A DNA stretch of 5,172 nucleotides from Bordetella parapertussis (GTDB lineage Bacteria; Pseudomonadota; Gammaproteobacteria; Burkholderiales; SG8-41): contig CAMBCD010000212.1 in assembly GCA_945863085.1 (NCBI GenBank), forward strand, positions 1 to 5,172, read 5' to 3'. This document shows positions 1 through 3,328 of the stretch, in pieces. Both the position numbers and the translations under genes were made by a program. The notes beneath the pieces are model-generated. The model had not been told where the DNA came from. It saw nothing but the letters and a program-made list of their open reading frames with translations, and made no database searches. Positions within the stretch are counted from its first letter, which is position 1, and each line of letters starts with the position of its first letter.

Positions 1-257
1 AAGCGGCTGCGGATACTCCGCAATATGCCAATTTTGATGCCGCGCGCATGCTGAAGCTGATCTCGCACATCGTCGAAAACACCGAAGATGTCGGCAAGGC
101 CTTTCCGGAAGAGGCACGCAAAATCCATTACCGTGAATCGCCGGAGCGCCACATCCGGGGCACGGCATCCGCGCAGGAAGTCGATGCTTTGCGCGACGAA
201 GGCATCGATATCGTCGCACTGCCGGTGCCCGCGCACCTCGCGAACAAGCCGCACTGA
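1..257 (+). CDS. DUF1178 family protein, C-terminal part (5' end outside window)
   Basis: The reading frame is open from base 3 and gives 84 residues before the TGA at 255-257; the start lies upstream of the window. The visible part matches the conserved C-terminus of the DUF1178 family (PF06676): an ENTEDVGKAFPEEARKIHY block, then IRGTAS, then a DEGIDIVALPVP-like end. The family is of unknown function, usually about 140-160 residues, with a Cys-rich zinc-ribbon-like N-terminus that is not visible here. The ATG at 48 is internal, since homology continues upstream of it (QYANFDAARM). One small oddity is HYRES where HYGE is usual in the family. The gene is followed by a tandem repeat and a weak hairpin, so it probably ends its transcription unit. 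The family call is from recognising the conserved C-terminal pattern; no function is claimed. Confidence 0.85.
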   Translation, partial: AAADTPQYANFDAARMLKLISHIVENTEDVGKAFPEEARKIHYRESPERHIRGTASAQEVDALRDEGIDIVALPVPAHLANKPH

Positions 258-279
258 GGATGCACTGAGGATGCACTGA
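251..279. repeat. 11-base tandem repeat, 2.6 copies, over the DUF1178 stop codon
   Basis: The unit GCACTGAGGAT occurs at 251-261 and 262-272, followed by a partial third copy GCACTGA at 273-279. Each copy carries a TGA; the first is the real stop at 255-257. It looks like a local slippage duplication of the gene end. No function is evident. Confidence 0.7.
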
Positions 280-302
280 AGCGACGACCAGTCTGCGTCG
301 CT
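280..302 (+). terminator. Weak hairpin after the DUF1178 gene, possible terminator
   Basis: AGCGACG (280-286) pairs perfectly with CGTCGCT (296-302) around a 9-base loop. No T-run follows directly: bases 303-315 are GC-rich, and the T-rich stretch begins only about 20 bases downstream. It is therefore not a canonical intrinsic terminator and may only stabilise the 3' end. Confidence 0.25.
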
Positions 303-315
303 GCGGGTGGGTTGC

Positions 316-350
316 AATATAAGTATTTGATTTTATTGTAATAATTTAAT
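316..350. promoter_or_regulatory. AT-rich tract with IHF-like site upstream of the FNR box
   Basis: 32 of these 35 bases are A or T, in sharp contrast to the GC-rich surroundings. On the minus strand, 332 down to 320 reads AATCAAATACTTA, which fits the IHF consensus WATCAANNNNTTR at every defined position. The 5' side of that match on the minus strand (333-350) is AT-rich, as is typical of strong IHF sites. The match lies about 60 bases upstream of the FNR/ANR palindrome, where DNA bending could matter. The consensus is loose in AT-rich DNA, so this is a candidate only. Confidence 0.35.
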
Positions 351-381
351 GCGAATGGGGTTCTGCCGGCCACACGCCTGC

Positions 382-395
382 TTGATCCCGATCAA
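382..395 (+). promoter_or_regulatory. Perfect FNR/ANR-type operator
   Basis: TTGATCCCGATCAA is an exact match to the FNR/ANR/DNR consensus TTGATNNNNATCAA, with both half-sites perfect. FNR and ANR are oxygen-sensing iron-sulphur regulators of the CRP family; Dnr-type relatives use the same site. The palindrome is centred at 388.5, upstream of a -10-like GATAAT at 415-420, close to class II activator geometry. The next gene on this strand is the CNB/CBS/DUF294 gene, so activation of that operon at low oxygen is the likely role. Which family member binds cannot be told from the site. Confidence 0.7.
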
Positions 396-414
396 AGCCG
401 GCCCCGGGCTGCGT

Positions 415-420
415 GATAAT
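415..420 (+). promoter_or_regulatory. -10 element of the FNR-linked promoter
   Basis: GATAAT matches TATAAT at five of six positions. It would place the start near 427, putting the FNR site centre near -38.5, about three bases short of the classical -41.5. The overlapping TAATCT (417-422) fits the spacing better (about -40.5) but is a weaker hexamer. No good -35 hexamer is seen at the right distance, as expected of an activator-dependent promoter. Confidence 0.45.
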
Positions 421-431
421 CTCAAGGTGAG

Positions 432-476
432 GCGCTGGAACACAAAGCGCTGGAATACCAGGCACTGAAAAACTGG
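432..476 (+). repeat. Three imperfect 15-base tandem repeats in the leader
   Basis: The units are 432-446 (GCGCTGGAACACAAA), 447-461 (GCGCTGGAATACCAG) and 462-476 (GCACTGAAAAACTGG). Units 1 and 2 agree at 12 of 15 bases, units 2 and 3 at 10 of 15. The period is a multiple of three; in the open frame it reads ALEHK-ALEYQ-ALKNW, but no start codon for that frame is seen. The repeats lie just downstream of the predicted transcription start. They could be protein-binding sites, a coding remnant, or chance duplication. Confidence 0.5.
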
Positions 477-521
477 CATGCACCCAAGCCCGTGATTCTG
501 GTGTGGATCACGATGTCGTCC

Positions 522-529
522 GGAGAGAG
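522..529 (+). promoter_or_regulatory. Ribosome binding site of the candidate leader ORF
   Basis: GGAGAGAG contains GGAG at 522-525, eight bases before the ATG at 534. It is the best Shine-Dalgarno-like sequence in the leader and clearly better than anything before the GTG at 613. Confidence 0.4.
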
Positions 530-533
530 TCGC

Positions 534-599
534 ATGTTCCGCCGTACCCTGTCGCTGATGACCGGCCCCGGATTGTCTGTGCACGTCATCGTGCGCTGA
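534..599 (+). CDS. Candidate 21-residue leader peptide
   Basis: An ATG at 534 follows a GGAG with good spacing and opens a 21-codon frame, MFRRTLSLMTGPGLSVHVIVR, ending with TGA at 597-599. The frame ends 13 bases before the GTG of the CNB/CBS/DUF294 gene, whose own ribosome binding site is poor. This arrangement would allow ribosomes finishing the small ORF to help start the larger gene (inference). The peptide is basic at its N-terminus and partly hydrophobic, too short for a clear membrane segment, and resembles no family I recognise. It could also be the decayed 3' end of an older gene, because the same frame has no stop back to 420. Being real depends on conservation in relatives. Confidence 0.25.
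   Translation: MFRRTLSLMTGPGLSVHVIVR
579..596 (+). other. Hairpin just upstream of the GTG start
   Basis: In the transcript GTGCACG (579-585) pairs with CGTGCGC (590-596), seven pairs including one G-U, around the tetraloop TCAT. A shorter competing hairpin, GCGC-TGA-GCGC (593-603), shares its right side and spans the stop of the small ORF. Together they lie within 17 bases of the GTG start and could affect its access. There is no T-run, so termination is unlikely. Confidence 0.3.
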
Positions 600-612
600 G
601 CGCCTGATCACA

Positions 613-2520
613 GTGGCCACTACACCAGCCAGCAGCGCCAGTATGATTGCCGACGGGGTCAAGCGTGTCCTGCGGCAATACCTGCCGTTCGCGCAGATGG
701 AGCAGGCGGCGCTGGAATTTCTCGTTGCCCATCTCGACCTCGGTTATTACCCGGCCGGCACCGCCATCCTGGATCCGGCACAAGCCGAGCCCCGGGTGCT
801 CTACATCATCCAGCGCGGCACTGTGCAGGTCCTGACCTTTGCCGCCACGCATGGCGGCGATGCGCAGCCAGTCAGCCTCGGTGCGGGCGAATGTTTTTCG
901 GTCAGCGCCCTGCTGGAACAGCGGCCGGTGATGGCGCCTTATACCGCGGTCACCGATACCTTCTGCTACGAGTTTCCCGCGACGCAATTTGCGGAACTGC
1001 TGAATCGCAGTCCGGTGTTCCGTGAATTTGCGACACGTTATCTGGCGACCATGCTGCGCGAATCGCGGCGGCTGATCAAAATGAATTTCACCTCGGCCAC
1101 CGGCGAGCAGCAGGCGATGAGCCGGACACTGCGTTCGCTGGTGACACGCCCTGCCGTCACCTGTGCGCCGCAGACCCCGGTGGAGCAAGTGCTGCGCACC
1201 ATGCAGGGCCTGAAAATCGGCTCAATCCTGGTGATTGACGAGTCGGGGTGCCCGGCCGGAATTTTCACCCGGCACGACGTGCTGGACCGGGTTGCGCTGG
1301 CGCAATGCGGCCTGTCGCGACCGGTCAGTGCGGTGATGACGCCGGATCCGCAGACATTGCCGGCGGAAGCCACCGCTTACGAGGCCGCGCTGCTGATTGC
1401 CCACCGCGGCATCCGCCATATTCCGGTTTGTGACGGTGGCCGGCTGATCGGCGTCGTTACCGAACGCGACCTGTTTGCGCTGCAACGGGTCAGCGTACGC
1501 GCCATCAACCACAACATCGCTGATGCGGATTCCATAGGTGCGCTGCAGTTCGCGGCCGTGGATATCCGCCGGCTTGCCCGCAGCATGCTCGGCCAGGGCG
1601 TGGCGGCAGAACAGCTGACGCTGATCATTTCGACACTGAACGACGCACTGGTGCGGCGCATACTGGAAATCGAAACAGGGGAATTTCCGATTGCCGGCAT
1701 CAACTGGTGCTGGCTGGCATTCGGCAGCGAAGGCCGCTACGAACAGACCATCAGCAGCGATCAGGACAATGGCCTGATTTTTGATGCCGGTGCCGCGGAT
1801 CCCGGGCCGCTGCGTGAACGCCTGCTGCCGTTTGCGCAGGCGGTCAACCGTGATCTCGACGCCTGCGGTTTTCCCCTTTGCAAGGGCAATATCATGGCGG
1901 GCAATCCGCAGTGGTGCCTGAGCCTGGACGAATGGCGTGAACGGTTTGACTCCTGGGTCGCCGATACCAATCCGCAGGCGCTGCTTAATGCGGCGATTTT
2001 TTTCGATTTCCGGCCTTTGCATGGCGATGCAACGCCGGCCGGCGTGTTGCGCAACCATCTGGCCGGACTGGCGCAGGGTAATTCCCGGTTCCAGCGCCAG
2101 CTGGCGCAATACGCCCTTGAATCGCGGCCGCCGCTGGGCAGGATCAGCGATTTTGTCACGGATGACGGTGAGTTCAGCGGCACCATGGACCTGAAAAAAA
2201 CCGGCGCCCGCCTGTTTATTGATGGCGCGCGTGTGCTCGCGCTGGCGACCGGTGTTCTGCATACCAATACCGCGCAGCGCCTGCGGCAGGCCGGCTCGCG
2301 GCTGAACATGCCGCCGGAGGAAATTGCATCCATCAGCGACGGATTTTTTTTCCTGCAGGCGCTGCGCCTGCGCGTACAAATGGCTGCGAACGGGACGCCG
2401 GCGGCGGCAAACCGGATCAATCCGGCAGACCTGAATGAAGTGGACCGGCGCATACTCAAGGAAAGCCTGCGCCAAGCGCGCAAGCTGCAGAGCCGGATTG
2501 CGCTCGATTACCAGTTATGA
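613..2520 (+). CDS. CNB-like/CBS/DUF294 nucleotidyltransferase-domain signalling protein
   Basis: The 635-residue product has the full layout of the soluble DUF294 signalling family. A cyclic-nucleotide-binding-like beta-roll lies at about residues 25-150, CBS domains at about 172-228 and 236-291, a nucleotidyltransferase domain (DUF294) at about 310-450 and DUF294_C at about 470-625. The nucleotidyltransferase signature is clear: G371-S-E-G-R, E377-Q, then S382-D383-Q-D385-N, with the DxD pair as likely metal ligands, as in GlnD-like enzymes. FFDFRP at 463-468 is also typical of the family. There are no membrane segments, so it should be cytoplasmic. CBS pairs usually bind adenine nucleotides, so sensing of energy state or a second messenger, coupled to nucleotidyl transfer, is plausible; the substrate is unknown. 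The CNB part has G92-E93 but no evident phosphate-binding arginine. GTG at 613 gives a complete N-terminus but has a poor ribosome binding site; ATG at 643 is an alternative. It overlaps the exonuclease gene by four bases. Confidence 0.9.
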   Translation: MATTPASSASMIADGVKRVLRQYLPFAQMEQAALEFLVAHLDLGYYPAGTAILDPAQAEPRVLYIIQRGTVQVLTFAATHGGDAQPVSLGAGECFSVSALLEQRPVMAPYTAVTDTFCYEFPATQFAELLNRSPVFREFATRYLATMLRESRRLIKMNFTSATGEQQAMSRTLRSLVTRPAVTCAPQTPVEQVLRTMQGLKIGSILVIDESGCPAGIFTRHDVLDRVALAQCGLSRPVSAVMTPDPQTLPAEATAYEAALLIAHRGIRHIPVCDGGRLIGVVTERDLFALQRVSVRAINHNIADADSIGALQFAAVDIRRLARSMLGQGVAAEQLTLIISTLNDALVRRILEIETGEFPIAGINWCWLAFGSEGRYEQTISSDQDNGLIFDAGAADPGPLRERLLPFAQAVNRDLDACGFPLCKGNIMAGNPQWCLSLDEWRERFDSWVADTNPQALLNAAIFFDFRPLHGDATPAGVLRNHLAGLAQGNSRFQRQLAQYALESRPPLGRISDFVTDDGEFSGTMDLKKTGARLFIDGARVLALATGVLHTNTAQRLRQAGSRLNMPPEEIASISDGFFFLQALRLRVQMAANGTPAAANRINPADLNEVDRRILKESLRQARKLQSRIALDYQL

Positions 2521-3236
2521 GCGGGTGGGCCATGAACTGGCTGCGCCGGCTGTTTGGAACCGGGCCCCGTCTGCCCATGGAGCAGTCGCTTGCACTGGCC
2601 GCGTACCATGCGCGACCGGATATTTCCGTCGCCACAGCGCTGGCTGCGCTGCGCTGCGTGGTGGTTGATGTCGAAGCCAGCGGCCTGGATCCGTTCAATG
2701 ACCGCCTGATTTCCATAGGAGCGGTCAGCGTTGAAGGCGGCACTGTCCGCCTCGGCAGCGGTTTTGAGGTGGTGCTGTGCCAGCCGCAGGCCAGCAGTCG
2801 CGCGAATATCCTGATCCATGGCATCGACGGCACCACACAACTGGCCGGGCTCGATCCTGCGGCGGCGCTGATCCGTTTTCTTGATTACGCAGAACGTGCG
2901 CCGCTGGTCGGGTTTCATGCCGATTTCGACCGTGCGCTGATCAACCGTGCCGCGACAAGGGTACTGGGGCGCGCGCCATCCCTGGTCTGGCTGGACCTGG
3001 CGTACCTGGCCCCGGCACTGCTCGCCGGACCCGGCATGGCGGTGCCGCAGGGACTGGATGCATGGTCGCAGCAGTTCGGCATCGAAAACCATGCACGGCA
3101 TAACGCGCTGGCTGATGCGCTGGCAACAGCGCAGCTGTTGCAGGTCGTGCTGGCGCGTGCGACTGCGGCAGGCGTGACGACGCTGCAGGACCTGCAGCGC
3201 ATCGAAAAGGATCAGCGCTGGCTCAGCCGGCGCTGA
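2517..3236 (+). CDS. DnaQ-like DEDDh 3'-5' exonuclease
   Basis: The 239-residue product is a DnaQ-superfamily exonuclease of the kind annotated as PolC-type or DNA polymerase III epsilon-like. All five catalytic positions are visible: Exo I D51-V-E53, Exo II H134-ADF-D138 and Exo III H195-NALA-D200, which defines the DEDDh class. ILIHGIDG (98-105) is the usual conserved block between Exo I and Exo II. The first 40 residues form an N-terminal extension ahead of the nuclease core, and the protein lacks a polymerase-binding tail I could recognise, so it is probably not the replicative proofreading subunit. The ATG overlaps the preceding TGA as ATGA and has no Shine-Dalgarno, which points to translational coupling; ATG at 2532 is an alternative start. 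The substrate could be DNA, RNA or a short nucleotide. The tight link to the DUF294 gene, seen in many proteobacteria, suggests a shared pathway, but its nature is unknown. Confidence 0.9.
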   Translation: MSGWAMNWLRRLFGTGPRLPMEQSLALAAYHARPDISVATALAALRCVVVDVEASGLDPFNDRLISIGAVSVEGGTVRLGSGFEVVLCQPQASSRANILIHGIDGTTQLAGLDPAAALIRFLDYAERAPLVGFHADFDRALINRAATRVLGRAPSLVWLDLAYLAPALLAGPGMAVPQGLDAWSQQFGIENHARHNALADALATAQLLQVVLARATAAGVTTLQDLQRIEKDQRWLSRR

Positions 3237-3261
3237 ACAAGGTTCGGGTTCACCCTGCGTG

Positions 3262-3289
3262 TTGCAATTCATGTCGGCTGTGCGATAGT
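3262..3289 (+). promoter_or_regulatory. Candidate promoter for the acyl-CoA synthetase gene
   Basis: TTGCAA (3262-3267) and GATAGT (3284-3289) are 16 bases apart; each matches its sigma-70 hexamer at four of six positions. A TGC directly before GATAGT makes it an extended -10. The predicted start near 3296 leaves a leader of about 33 bases. The exonuclease gene ends only 25 bases upstream of the -35, so read-through from that operon is also possible. Confidence 0.4.
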
Positions 3290-3300
3290 GGCGCACAGCC
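3276..3300. promoter_or_regulatory. Perfect 9-base inverted repeat over the -10, operator-like
   Basis: GGCTGTGCG (3276-3284) and CGCACAGCC (3292-3300) are exact reverse complements around the 7-base spacer ATAGTGG. The arms flank the -10 element and cover the predicted start, a typical place for a repressor site. As RNA it would be a strong GC hairpin, but no T-run follows and no A-run precedes it, so it does not look like an intrinsic terminator in either direction. If transcription comes from upstream, it could protect the exonuclease mRNA end. Confidence 0.5.
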
Positions 3301-3328
3301 TGCTGCCCGCAATTTCACAATACGAACA

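Larger units (their letters stand above)
258..612. other. Regulatory intergenic region and leader with no confident gene
   Basis: This 355-base interval separates the DUF1178 gene from the CNB/CBS/DUF294 gene. Its first half holds a weak hairpin, an AT-rich tract and an FNR/ANR box with a -10-like hexamer. Its second half, after the predicted transcription start near 427-430, is a long leader with 15-base repeats, a candidate small ORF at 534-599 and a hairpin at 579-596. A frame with no stop runs from 420 to 599, but its only early start candidates are non-ATG codons, so only the short ORF at its 3' end is proposed. Confidence 0.6.

Noticed and set aside
128..373. 81-residue minus-strand frame across the DUF1178 gene end
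   Set aside because: It overlaps a recognised gene and the AT-rich regulatory tract, with no family resemblance.
474..489. Sigma-54-like TGGCATG...GC
   Set aside because: The distance between the GG and GC elements is 11 bases instead of 10, and the downstream element is poor.
491..512. Six-base inverted repeat CGTGAT/ATCACG with 10-base loop in the leader
   Set aside because: The stem is short with a wide loop and no T-run; it is not strong enough to call a structure or an operator.
612..621. Palindrome AGTGGCCACT over the GTG start codon
   Set aside because: It has no loop, so it cannot form an RNA hairpin, and at ten bases with a common core it is likely chance.
333..662. 109-residue minus-strand frame through the regulatory region
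   Set aside because: It antiparallels the promoter, repeats and start of the DUF294 gene, its sequence looks unlike a protein, and its FQ-rich stretch simply reflects the 15-base repeats.
1222..2475. 417-residue minus-strand open frame
   Set aside because: It is the shadow of the DUF294 gene, whose own frame shows complete domains and motifs; long antisense frames are common in GC-rich genes.
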